From NCBI GenBank assembly GCA_002393865.1, contig DGUD01000221.1:1-6366 (forward strand): 6,366 nt of DNA, in the 5' to 3' direction. The notes under the pieces were generated by a model. It was not told the origin of the DNA and made no database searches. It saw nothing but the letters and a program-made list of their open reading frames with translations. Below, piece by piece: positions 1 through 5,931 of the stretch (position 1 is its first letter; every line of letters starts with the position of its first letter). This DNA is from Treponema sp. UBA4319 (GTDB lineage Bacteria; Spirochaetota; Spirochaetia; Treponematales; Treponemataceae). Position numbers and translations under genes: made by a program.

Positions 1-23
1 ATACATCTCATGCTGAAGCCCTG

Positions 24-64
24 GTTTAAGCCTGTTGATTCGGGAGCTGAAGTTTCCGGGCAGC
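24..64. repeat. Partial copy of TGTCCGGAAA-type palindromic element (right end)
   Basis: This stretch resembles the right-hand ends of the elements at 2075-2193 and 6119-6234. It shares a TTTAAGC(C/T)TGTTGAT block with 6193-6207 and a CTGAAGTTTCCGG(G/A)CAG block with 2175-2190. The two halves pair imperfectly, with GU wobbles. Only the right half is recognisable; the left half is outside the window or too diverged. The shared blocks are seen directly; calling it a repeat family is an inference. Confidence 0.55.
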
Positions 65-118
65 TCTCATCCTCTGGCCTCCTGCATTTGCCCCGGTGAA
101 TTTCTTGCATTTGAGGTA

Positions 119-146
119 TTGACTTTAGCAAAAAAAAGACTACAAT
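119..146 (+). promoter_or_regulatory. Sigma70-type promoter of the transaldolase gene
   Basis: TTGACT (119-124) and TACAAT (141-146) are separated by 16 bp. Each hexamer is one mismatch from the sigma70 consensus. Transcription would start near 153, giving a leader of about 85 nt before the ATG at 239. I see no clear operator palindrome over this promoter, so nothing links it to the LacI-family regulator in the window. Confidence 0.7.
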
Positions 147-223
147 TTATGATGTATATCAAGTGAGATTGTTTTTATGTTTTTCTGAAAAATATTTTAA
201 ACTTTCTTGCCGTAATCATCACT

Positions 224-229
224 AAGGAG
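224..229 (+). promoter_or_regulatory. Ribosome binding site of the transaldolase gene
   Basis: AAGGAG lies 9 nt upstream of the ATG at 239. It is a strong Shine-Dalgarno match and fixes the start codon. Confidence 0.8.
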
Positions 230-238
230 TGCTATAAA

Positions 239-961
239 ATGACGTTCAAACAGTTGCGTGTTGCCGTGTATGCTGACGGTGCTGACAAGGATGCAATGGT
301 CGCTGAGTACAAGAAGGGCTATGTGTCCGGCTTCACCACGAACCCCAGCCTGATGAAGAAGGCCGGCGTAAAGGATTACGTGACCTTCGCCAAAGAAGTT
401 GTTGCGGCTATCCCTGATCTGCCGCTGAGCTTTGAGGTCTTCGGCGATGATTTTGACACGATGGAAAAAGAGGCAAAGGTCATCAGCGCGCTGGGCAAGA
501 ACGTATTCGTCAAGATTCCTATCATGCTGACCGACGGCACCTCTACGGCTCCGCTCATCAAGAAGCTTTCCGAGCAGGGCATCCAGCTGAATGTGACCGC
601 CATCTTTACGGTCGGTCAGGTTCGTGCTGCCGTCAACGCCTTCAAGCCGGGCACAAAGAACATCGTCTCCGTTTTTGCCGGCCGCTTGGGAGATTCCGGC
701 ATTGACCCGATTCCCGTTATGCGCAAGACGGTAAAAATCTGCCGCTCAAAGAAGGGTACGATGAGCCTCTGGGCTTCTACCCGCGAGCTCTTCAACATCG
801 TTGAGGCTGACCGCATCGGCTGCGATATCATCACTGTTCCCAACAGCGTGCTCGCCAAGATTCCGGGCATGGGCAAGACTGCAATGCAGGGTTCCGTCGA
901 TACCGTGACGACCTTTGCAAAAGACATCAAGGATCTGGGATTCTCCATCCTCTCAAAATAA
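239..961 (+). CDS. Transaldolase of the TAL/FSA family
   Basis: A complete 240-residue protein of the short, single-domain (beta/alpha)8 transaldolase / fructose-6-phosphate aldolase family. It should transfer a dihydroxyacetone unit between sugar phosphates in the cytoplasmic pentose phosphate pathway. Residues matching the E. coli TalB active site are visible: D13, N35 in GFTTNPSLM, E66, the Schiff-base lysine K92 in VKIP, N118 and T120 in LNVTAIF, and S144, F146 and R149 in SVFAGR. Glu at 66 and Phe at 146 match transaldolases (E96, F178 in TalB). Fructose-6-phosphate aldolases have Gln and Tyr there, so true transaldolase activity is favoured despite the FSA-like length. The gene is monocistronic, with its own promoter and terminator, and converges on the LacI-family gene. 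A link to the sugar importer is not shown by the sequence. No gene symbol is given because tal-type names vary for this subgroup. Confidence 0.93.
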   Translation: MTFKQLRVAVYADGADKDAMVAEYKKGYVSGFTTNPSLMKKAGVKDYVTFAKEVVAAIPDLPLSFEVFGDDFDTMEKEAKVISALGKNVFVKIPIMLTDGTSTAPLIKKLSEQGIQLNVTAIFTVGQVRAAVNAFKPGTKNIVSVFAGRLGDSGIDPIPVMRKTVKICRSKKGTMSLWASTRELFNIVEADRIGCDIITVPNSVLAKIPGMGKTAMQGSVDTVTTFAKDIKDLGFSILSK

Positions 962-978
962 GCGGCTCATGCCAGATA

Positions 979-1021
979 CAGAGGAACCCCGGATGCTTTG
1001 CGCCGGGGTTCCTCTGTTTTT
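979..1021 (+). terminator. Intrinsic terminator of the transaldolase gene
   Basis: A perfect 14-bp GC-rich stem pairs 979-992 with 1003-1016 around a 10-nt loop, and is followed by five Ts. It begins 17 nt after the stop codon. On the minus strand the stem is not followed by a U-tract, so it would not be a good terminator for the converging lacI-family gene. Confidence 0.93.
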
Positions 1022-1042
1022 ACGGGGCTTGCCTGCCGCTCG

Positions 1043-2053
1043 TCATGGGTAGCGCCGCACCGATTCCCGCTCTATGAGCCGGGCCGGCACGCGGACAATC
1101 GGAGGTGCGGGAATGCCCGTAATCAGCGAGAGCAATATCTCTGCCGCAAGGTCTGCGATGGTGTCCCTGTCCTGTCGGAATGTCGTAAGCCGCGGCCTGC
1201 AGAACGAAGCGACCCTGTCGTCGTCAAAGCCTAGCAGCGAGAGCCGCTGGGGAATCTGTATGCCCCGCTCCTCCGCAAACTGCATGATGCCGAAGGCCAG
1301 CGTATCGTTTGCGGCGAATACCGCGGTAAAATCCTCCGTACGCTCCCACAGCCGCATAAAGCCCTGATAGCCGCTCGCCATGTTCCAGAGCGGGCATTCT
1401 TCCAGCAGGTGCCCGTCAAAACCGATGCCCTGCTCGTCAAGGTATTTCTTGAAGCCCTGGAAGCGCTCTTTTGCCGCAGGCGAAGTCTCGCTGAACGGTC
1501 CCGCGAGGAAGGCTATCCTGCGGTGCCCATGATTCACAAGGTATTCCGCGGCTTTGTAGCCTGCCTGCTCGTTGTCGGTAACGACCGTGCAGATGCCGGG
1601 GATATAGTCGTTCGTCGATATGCAGGGGATATGCTCCTGCTCCAGCTCCGCGATGCATTTGTTGTCCTCGGTGTCGGGGTTGATGGCGGCTACGCCGTCT
1701 ACGCTGCGGAGGCGGACATGGTTCAGGTAGGACATCTGGAAGGTGCGGGACAAGAACACGATGTCGTAGCCCGCCTTCTCCATCTGGCTGCGGAATCTGG
1801 TCAGGACGCCGCCGAACATCGGGTGATCGAAGCCCGTATTCATTTTGGTGTCGTCGTAGATGACGCCGATAAGGTTCGATTTCTTTGTTGTAAGCGTGCG
1901 GGCAACCATGCTGGGCTTGTAGCCCATCTGCCCTGCCACCTCCAGTATCTTTGAGCGGGTCGCCTCGCTCAGTTTGCCGGTGCCGTTCAATGCCTTTGAG
2001 ACGGTGGGGGCAGTAAAGCCTGTCTTTGTCGCAATATCGTAAATAGTGACCAT
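1043..2053 (-). CDS. LacI-family transcriptional regulator
   Basis: A 336-residue protein of typical LacI/GalR length. Residues 3-24 (TIYDIATKTGF, then APTVSKALNG) form the helix-turn-helix. Residues 46-59 form the hinge, with the usual Leu in ARTL for minor-groove insertion. From about residue 60 (NLIGVI) a periplasmic-binding-protein-like sensor domain follows, with the family blocks VTDNEQAGYKAAEYLVNHGHRRIAFLAGP (158-186, in two halves), FAANDTLAFG (246-255) and LSLLGFDD (271-278). The start is chosen because LacI proteins begin just before TIYDIA. The ribosome binding site is weak (only GGA, 9 nt upstream), and two out-of-frame ATGs lie within 14 nt upstream. It lies beyond the importer operon, in the same orientation, with a terminator and a repeat element in between. 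It probably represses the importer through the palindrome at 5871-5902. The inducer is unknown, probably a sugar. Confidence 0.93.
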   Translation of the reverse strand: MVTIYDIATKTGFTAPTVSKALNGTGKLSEATRSKILEVAGQMGYKPSMVARTLTTKKSNLIGVIYDDTKMNTGFDHPMFGGVLTRFRSQMEKAGYDIVFLSRTFQMSYLNHVRLRSVDGVAAINPDTEDNKCIAELEQEHIPCISTNDYIPGICTVVTDNEQAGYKAAEYLVNHGHRRIAFLAGPFSETSPAAKERFQGFKKYLDEQGIGFDGHLLEECPLWNMASGYQGFMRLWERTEDFTAVFAANDTLAFGIMQFAEERGIQIPQRLSLLGFDDDRVASFCRPRLTTFRQDRDTIADLAAEILLSLITGIPAPPIVRVPARLIERESVRRYP

Positions 2054-2074
2054 TTTTTTGCATCCATGACAGTG

Positions 2075-2193
2075 GACTTGTCCGGAAACCTTGTTTCCGC
2101 CAAAGCTGGCGAGTTGAAAACCGTTAAAATAGCGCGATTCTTAACTCGCATTTCAAAGTAGCCTGTTCTGAAACTGAAGTTTCCGGACAGGTC
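2075..2193. repeat. 119-bp inverted-repeat (MITE-like) element upstream of lacI
   Basis: The ends form a 16-bp inverted repeat: GACTTGTCCGGAAACC at 2075-2090 against the complement of 2178-2193, GACCTGTCCGGAAACT (14 of 16 match). A third, internal copy of the motif makes a 30-bp palindrome at 2162-2191 with 14-nt arms; its two mismatches are GU wobbles in one of the two RNA strands. A further GCGAGTT/AACTCGC pair lies inside. The element has no coding capacity. It resembles 6119-6234 in ends and length, but the interiors differ. It sits 21 nt before the lacI-family start, so that gene's leader, and possibly its promoter, must lie within it. Confidence 0.6.
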
Positions 2194-2201
2194 TCGCCTT
2201 A

Positions 2202-2233
2202 AAAGTCCGCGGCAAGGCCTTGCCCGGAACTTT
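2202..2233. repeat. Long interrupted palindrome
   Basis: A 14-bp perfect palindrome, GGCAAGGCCTTGCC (2211-2224), is extended outward by CCG/CGG and AAAGT/ACTTT pairs with single bulges at 2210 and 2228. That gives 15 paired positions per side. It lies between the element at 2075-2193 and the terminator at 2252-2289. Role unknown; it may be part of the same repeat cluster. Confidence 0.6.
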
Positions 2234-2251
2234 CGAAACTGGCTCATCCTG

Positions 2252-2289
2252 AAAAAAAAGCTATCGGCAGCTGGCGTACCACCGATAGC
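2252..2289 (-). terminator. Intrinsic terminator downstream of the ABC importer operon
   Basis: On the minus strand, GCTATCGG (from 2289-2282) pairs with CCGATAGC (from 2267-2260), an 8-bp stem with a 14-nt loop, followed directly by eight Us (2259-2252). It is the first strong terminator after the last permease, so the operon transcript should carry about 270 nt of untranslated sequence before it. It also separates the importer from the lacI-family gene. Confidence 0.88.
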
Positions 2290-2559
2290 AGGAGGAAAGA
2301 TATGAAAATATCTATCAAAGCCTCTGTGTTGGGCTCCCCGCATGCGGGAAGCCCTGTGCCGGCCCGTTGCAAGACCGGCGGCAAAACCGCTTACGGTGTG
2401 CCAGTTCTGTTTCTGAGCCTTGACGGCAGCTTTTCTGAGCGGCCGCCTGCTTGCAGCAGAATTCCTGGGCGGAACGCTGCTGCCAGTCGTGATTCCAGAC
2501 GGTGCCGCAGCGGAGCAGGCTGCATGAGCCCTTGCCGCCTGCGGCACTGCAAGGAACGC
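2290..2559 (-). other. Hairpin-rich untranslated region, possible 3'UTR-derived RNA
   Basis: These 270 bases between the last permease stop and the terminator hold no convincing gene but many inverted repeats. Read on the minus strand: 2502-2547 is a long stem (GTGCCGCAG with CTGCGGCAC, continued by CGG/CCG past one bulge). 2453-2483 pairs GCAGCAG with CTGCTGC and has an inner TTCC/GGAA. 2374-2397 pairs ACCG...GCGG with CCGC...CGGT. 2331-2354 is a 24-bp palindrome whose one mismatch becomes a G-U pair only in minus-strand RNA. Together with the terminator this could be a long structured 3'UTR, a small RNA processed from it, or decayed repeats. I do not recognise RNase P, SRP RNA, tmRNA or 6S RNA signatures. 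Confidence 0.45.
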
Positions 2560-3426
2560 TTACTCCTTTACGCCGCCAGCGGTAGCGCCGCTGATGATAA
2601 AGCGTGAGAGCAGCAGGTATACGATGAGCAGCGGGATGATTGCGATGCAGACCTGCATGTAGACCGTGCCCAAGTCAAAGTTCTGGTAGTCGGCGCTGCG
2701 CAGCTGCGCAATCATAATCGGGACAGTCTTGTTCTCCTTCTTGCTGATAAGCAGCGCGGGGAGGAAGTAGTTGTTCCATGAACCGACGAACGAGAAGATT
2801 GCCTGCACGGCGATTGCCGGCTTCATCATCGGAAGCACAATCTCGTTGAACGTGCGCAGCTCGTTGCAGCCGTCAACGCGGGCCGCCTCCACGATTGATG
2901 TGGGCAGCGTCGCCTCCATCGCCTGATACATGTAGAAGAAGACGACCGGGGATGCGATTGCCGGGATGTACAGAGCCGCAAGGTTGTCCATCAGATGAAG
3001 CTTCGCCATCAGACGGATAAAACCACAGGCGCTTACCTGACCCGGCACCATCATGACCAGCATGATGAACTTGAAGGCGATGTTGCGTGCCTTAAAGCGG
3101 TACATGTAGATACCGTACGCCGTCATGGCAGAGAAGTACGTGGAGAGTATTGCCGTAAGCATTGACACGTAGATACTGTTGAACAGCGAGCGCAGAATCG
3201 GCATGTTCGGGTTTGAGATGAGCTTTGTCCAGTTTGCCCCGAAATTCGTGCTGGGAACAAGCGTGAATGTCGTCTGGATTGAAGAGTGCAGGCGCGTGGA
3301 GTTCACGATAAGCACGAGGAAGGGGAATATAGAGAGTGCCGCAAGTATAATCAGTACCGCGTAGCAGAACGGCCTGCGGACTGCGAGACGACGACTCTGG
3401 CTTGCATAGTGCTGTGTATTTTCCAT
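2560..3426 (-). CDS. Carbohydrate ABC transporter permease, MalG type
   Basis: A complete 288-residue inner-membrane permease of the binding-protein-dependent (MalG/UgpE-like) family. Six hydrophobic segments are visible, roughly at residues 20-41, 83-108, 117-139, 148-168, 203-225 and 258-279. The conserved EAA loop, which contacts the ATPase, is at 180-199 (EAARVDGCNELRTFNEIVLP), with the invariant Gly at 186. The C-terminus, SRFIISGATAGGVKE, resembles the usual MalG-type ending. Its ATG comes one nucleotide after the stop of the first permease, and its ribosome binding site (GGAG) lies within the end of that gene, so the two are translationally coupled. It should form the heterodimeric channel with the upstream permease. 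The substrate cannot be read from the sequence. Confidence 0.95.
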   Translation of the reverse strand: MENTQHYASQSRRLAVRRPFCYAVLIILAALSIFPFLVLIVNSTRLHSSIQTTFTLVPSTNFGANWTKLISNPNMPILRSLFNSIYVSMLTAILSTYFSAMTAYGIYMYRFKARNIAFKFIMLVMMVPGQVSACGFIRLMAKLHLMDNLAALYIPAIASPVVFFYMYQAMEATLPTSIVEAARVDGCNELRTFNEIVLPMMKPAIAVQAIFSFVGSWNNYFLPALLISKKENKTVPIMIAQLRSADYQNFDLGTVYMQVCIAIIPLLIVYLLLSRFIISGATAGGVKE

Positions 3427-3427
3427 A

Positions 3428-4366
3428 TTACCTACGCTCCTTGTTCGTGTACTGTGCCATGGTGAATTTGTAGACGATGCCGCTCAGAATTGCAGTGATG
3501 ATAAAGGTCAGCACGGAAATCGCGCCGCCAATACCGTAGTTCTTGCTGGCAAGGTTGTTGTTCAGGTACATGATGATTGTCGTGGATGTTCTGTCCGGGG
3601 TGCCGGTGCCGTTTGTAAGAATCTGCGGCACGTCGAACATCTGGATACCGCCGATAAGGCTGGTGATGAGCACGTAGACAAAAATCGGCAGCAGCATGGG
3701 AATCGTTATTTTGAAGAAAATCTGTAGCGGGTTCGCGCCGTCGATGCGGGCCGCCTCAAAGAGGCTGTTGTCTATGCCCATGATGCCGGCCATCAGCAGG
3801 ATAGTCGTGTTTCCGTACCACATCAGGAAGTTCATGGTTGCGATGAGCGTGCGCGTCCATCCCTTTGAGCTGAGGAAGCGGATATGCTCGTCGTAGATGT
3901 GCAGGGTATTGCTGAAGAGCACGTTTATCGGGCCGTCAGGGCTAAAGAGCGTAAAGAAGAGCATTGCGAATGCGGACGCCATAATCAGGTTCGGCATGTA
4001 GATGACCGTCTTGAAGAACTGCTGGCATTTCAAGCTCAGCTCGGTGTCCGTGAACCAGACAGAGAGGAGGAGCGACACCAGAATCTGCGGCAGGAATCCG
4101 ATAATCCAGATGAGTATTGTGTTGCCCGCATATTTCAGGATGTCTGCCTGAAATACCTTCACAAAGTTTGCGAAGCCTACCCAGTTCGGCCCGATGGTCT
4201 GCAATCCGACACGGTAGTTTTCGTACAGGCTGTTTGCAAACGTCGAGACAAGCGGGATGAAAGAGAATATAAAGTAGACGATAAAGAACGGCGCGATGAA
4301 GAAATAACCCCACCTGTCGTACTGGACGGTGTGCTTTTTCCTGCCATTTGAATTCGGTGTTGCCAT
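3428..4366 (-). CDS. Carbohydrate ABC transporter permease, MalF type
   Basis: A complete 312-residue permease of the MalF/UgpA-like family, without the large periplasmic insertion seen in enterobacterial MalF. Six hydrophobic segments fall near residues 20-40, 82-104, 122-141, 172-196, 224-246 and 280-300. The EAA loop is at 204-223 (EAARIDGANPLQIFFKITIP), with the key Gly at 210. The basic N-terminus (GRKKH) is expected to be cytoplasmic. The start is supported by GAGG, 5 nt upstream of the ATG. It partners the permease that begins one nucleotide after its stop. A 136-nt gap with a stem-loop terminator separates it from the binding-protein gene. No ATPase gene accompanies the pair, so a shared MsmK/UgpC-type ATPase encoded elsewhere is likely. 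Confidence 0.95.
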   Translation of the reverse strand: MATPNSNGRKKHTVQYDRWGYFFIAPFFIVYFIFSFIPLVSTFANSLYENYRVGLQTIGPNWVGFANFVKVFQADILKYAGNTILIWIIGFLPQILVSLLLSVWFTDTELSLKCQQFFKTVIYMPNLIMASAFAMLFFTLFSPDGPINVLFSNTLHIYDEHIRFLSSKGWTRTLIATMNFLMWYGNTTILLMAGIMGIDNSLFEAARIDGANPLQIFFKITIPMLLPIFVYVLITSLIGGIQMFDVPQILTNGTGTPDRTSTTIIMYLNNNLASKNYGIGGAISVLTFIITAILSGIVYKFTMAQYTNKERR

Positions 4367-4415
4367 GATGACCTCTCTTTTTCAATGACTAAAAGTAAAA
4401 ACGAAGGAAGTTTAC

Positions 4416-4458
4416 AAAAAGGACGGCAGAAAAGAAGGTTTCCTGTTTCTGCCGTCCT
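4416..4458 (-). terminator. Attenuating stem-loop between binding protein and permeases
   Basis: On the minus strand a perfect 13-bp stem (4458-4446 with 4432-4420, core GGACGGCAG/CTGCCGTCC) is followed by a run of Us (4420-4416). It starts 44 nt after the binding-protein stop. The loop has a small AGG/CCT hairpin of its own. I see no promoter between it and the permease start, so the permeases probably depend on read-through. Such elements usually keep the binding protein in excess over the permeases and protect its mRNA end, as known for malE-malF type operons. Confidence 0.85.
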
Positions 4459-4502
4459 GCTAAAGAACTATGACTTGCTAAGCGAACAACGTGTGCCGCT
4501 GT

Positions 4503-5858
4503 TTACTTTGTAAGGTTCGGGTACAGCTCAAGGACAGCCGTGTAGAAGTTATCCCAAGCCTTGTCCTCGCTGACTTTGCCGTTGTAGTAGTCGGCCATAG
4601 CGCTCTGGAGCTTTTCGTTCATACCCTGATCATAGGCGCTCATGTTGCTCTTGTCGATTGACTTTGCGTTCTCAAGGAGCAGCGCGAGGTGGTTCTGGCC
4701 ACCGAGGAACTCGTTCTTGTAGCTGCCTGATGCAACTTCCTTCATGGCTGCCTCGTTGTTGGCGAAGTCACCAGTCTCCTGAGAGAGCTTTGACATCGTT
4801 GCCTTGTCGCAGGTGAGCGTGTACATGATGTCTTTGATGAGGGAGATGTTGTCTGAGCCGGCTGCACCGCAAATCCAGGTACCGCCCCATGAGAAGCCCT
4901 GCGGACCCTGGCAGAATGCCCAGTCGCCGTAAGAGCCGTTGCCTGCTGCTGCCGGACCGTTCGGGTCGTCCATCGTCCAACCAGCGAGACAGAAATCGAT
5001 GAACCAGCCCGGTCCGAAGTAACCGAAGACCTTTCCGTTCTTCTTTGCACCGTTGCCGCTCTCTGCTGACCAGAGGTTAGCCTTGTTGTTGTAGCCCTTG
5101 TCGGTGTATTCCTTGGTCTGCTTGACCCAGTTGCGGATTGCGGGATCGATGGTAATCTTGTTGCCGACGACCCACGGAGACTTCACGTTGTCCTGGAAAA
5201 CGCGGAAGTCATCGTCAAAGCCGGAGAGCATGAAGTAGCCGGCAGCCTTCATCTTTGCTGCGGTCTCGTCAAACTTGCTCCAGTCAGAGACGAACTTCTG
5301 CACTTCTGCCGGATCGTCTGAGCCGAGCACCTGCTTTGCGAATGAGCGGCGATAGATGAATCCTGACGGACATGCCTGCCATGAGACGCCCTTGAGCACT
5401 CCCTTGGAGTCGGTCATGATGTCCTTGGTGTATTTGTACTGGTTTGAGAGGTCTGATTCGCTCAGGCCGATGTCCTTCTTTACGTCCAGCGTGTAGGGGG
5501 TATCGACATACTTGAGTGCGTAGTCGGCCTCCACGAGGAAGAGGTCAATCTTGTCGTCGGCGGCAGCGCTTTCCTGTGCCAGAAGCGCCTCGTCGAGCTT
5601 GTTCTGGTATGCGTTGTCCTGGTTCGGCGTGATAACCCAGTTTACGCGCACATCAGCGGGGAGCTTTGATTTGTAGTAGTCGTTGAAACGGCTCTGGAAC
5701 TCCTCGTTCCAGCAGTAGATGTTCAGGACTTTGCCCTCAGCCTTTGCTGAAGAGCCTGCGTTTGTTGACACTGTCGTGTCCTTGTTGCCATTACAAGCCG
5801 TGAAGAACACCGTGGTGCAGAGTGCAGCCGCTGTAACTGCTGTCAGTATCTTTTTCAT
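4503..5858 (-). CDS. Carbohydrate ABC transporter substrate-binding lipoprotein
   Basis: An extracytoplasmic sugar-binding protein (SBP_bac_1-like) of 451 residues, usual for the family. The N-terminus is a lipoprotein signal: MKK, a hydrophobic stretch, then FTAC with the lipidated Cys at 22, followed by a Ser/Thr/Ala linker to about residue 41. The mature fold opens with KVLNIYCWNEEFQSRFNDYY (43-62). Blocks such as DLFLVEADYALKYVD (105-119), KGVSW (156-160) and an aromatic, Gly-rich region (279-330, with W285, W294, W313, W324 and W328) suit sugar stacking. An in-frame ATG four codons upstream (5870) is not the start: its bases form the GGAGG ribosome binding site of the ATG at 5858. It is the first gene of the importer operon and delivers substrate to the two permeases. 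The ligand is unknown; similar proteins occur in Lachnospiraceae and treponemes. Confidence 0.94.
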   Translation of the reverse strand: MKKILTAVTAAALCTTVFFTACNGNKDTTVSTNAGSSAKAEGKVLNIYCWNEEFQSRFNDYYKSKLPADVRVNWVITPNQDNAYQNKLDEALLAQESAAADDKIDLFLVEADYALKYVDTPYTLDVKKDIGLSESDLSNQYKYTKDIMTDSKGVLKGVSWQACPSGFIYRRSFAKQVLGSDDPAEVQKFVSDWSKFDETAAKMKAAGYFMLSGFDDDFRVFQDNVKSPWVVGNKITIDPAIRNWVKQTKEYTDKGYNNKANLWSAESGNGAKKNGKVFGYFGPGWFIDFCLAGWTMDDPNGPAAAGNGSYGDWAFCQGPQGFSWGGTWICGAAGSDNISLIKDIMYTLTCDKATMSKLSQETGDFANNEAAMKEVASGSYKNEFLGGQNHLALLLENAKSIDKSNMSAYDQGMNEKLQSAMADYYNGKVSEDKAWDNFYTAVLELYPNLTK

Positions 5859-5863
5859 ATAAT

Positions 5864-5868
5864 CCTCC
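5864..5868 (-). promoter_or_regulatory. Ribosome binding site deciding the binding-protein start
   Basis: GGAGG on the minus strand lies 5 nt before the ATG at 5858. It overlaps the codons that a longer reading from 5870 would add (MEDY), so the shorter start, which gives a standard MKK lipoprotein signal, is preferred. Confidence 0.88.
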
Positions 5869-5870
5869 AT

Positions 5871-5902
5871 AAAATATAAGGCAACCGGTTTCCTTATATT
5901 TT
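5871..5902 (-). promoter_or_regulatory. LacI-type operator palindrome over the importer start site
   Basis: A 32-bp palindrome. Outer arms AAAATATAAGG (5871-5881) and CCTTATATTTT (5892-5902) match perfectly, and the central AACCGGTT (5883-5890) is itself palindromic. The only mismatched pair is 5882/5891. The centre, with its CG step flanked by AAC/GTT, is the form bound by LacI/GalR proteins. It begins 1 bp downstream of the -10 box and covers the predicted start of transcription, as expected for repression. In the mRNA it could also fold into a hairpin close to the ribosome binding site. That the regulator at 1043-2053 binds here is an inference. Confidence 0.82.
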
Positions 5903-5903
5903 C

Positions 5904-5931
5904 ATTATACCATGCCTTTTTATTTTGTCAA
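5904..5931 (-). promoter_or_regulatory. Consensus sigma70 promoter of the ABC importer operon
   Basis: On the minus strand, TTGACA (5931-5926) and TATAAT (5909-5904) are both perfect consensus hexamers, 16 bp apart. An A/T-rich stretch just upstream (5932-5960) could act as an UP element. Transcription should start near 5897, about 39 nt before the ATG. A promoter this strong would need repression, which fits the overlapping palindrome. Confidence 0.88.

Noticed and set aside
1409..1954. Plus-strand open frame of 181 codons opposite the LacI-family gene
   Set aside because: It is antisense to a clear LacI-family coding sequence. Its length reflects codon bias on the opposite strand.
1987..2547. 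Minus-strand open frame of 186 codons
   Set aside because: It crosses the terminator, the palindromes and the repeat, then enters the regulator gene out of frame. Its composition is not protein-like.
2075..2559. CRISPR array or integron attC cluster
   Set aside because: The palindromes differ from one another, are not regularly spaced direct repeats, and show no obvious RYYYAAC/GTTRRRY core sites.
2302..2607. Plus-strand open frame of 101 codons preceded by AGGAGG with 6-nt spacing
   Set aside because: The ribosome site is good, but the frame runs antisense into the permease end and through the hairpin-rich region. It is rich in Arg, Cys and Ser, resembles no family I know and has no visible promoter. 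The AGGAGG is probably chance next to the terminator stem.
3884..4351. Plus-strand open frame of 155 codons opposite the first permease
   Set aside because: It is a shadow of a well-supported permease; its charged, low-complexity translation has no recognisable family.
5856..5870. Longer start of the binding protein (MEDY extension)
   Set aside because: The added codons consist of the ribosome binding site itself, and the shorter start gives a standard lipoprotein signal.
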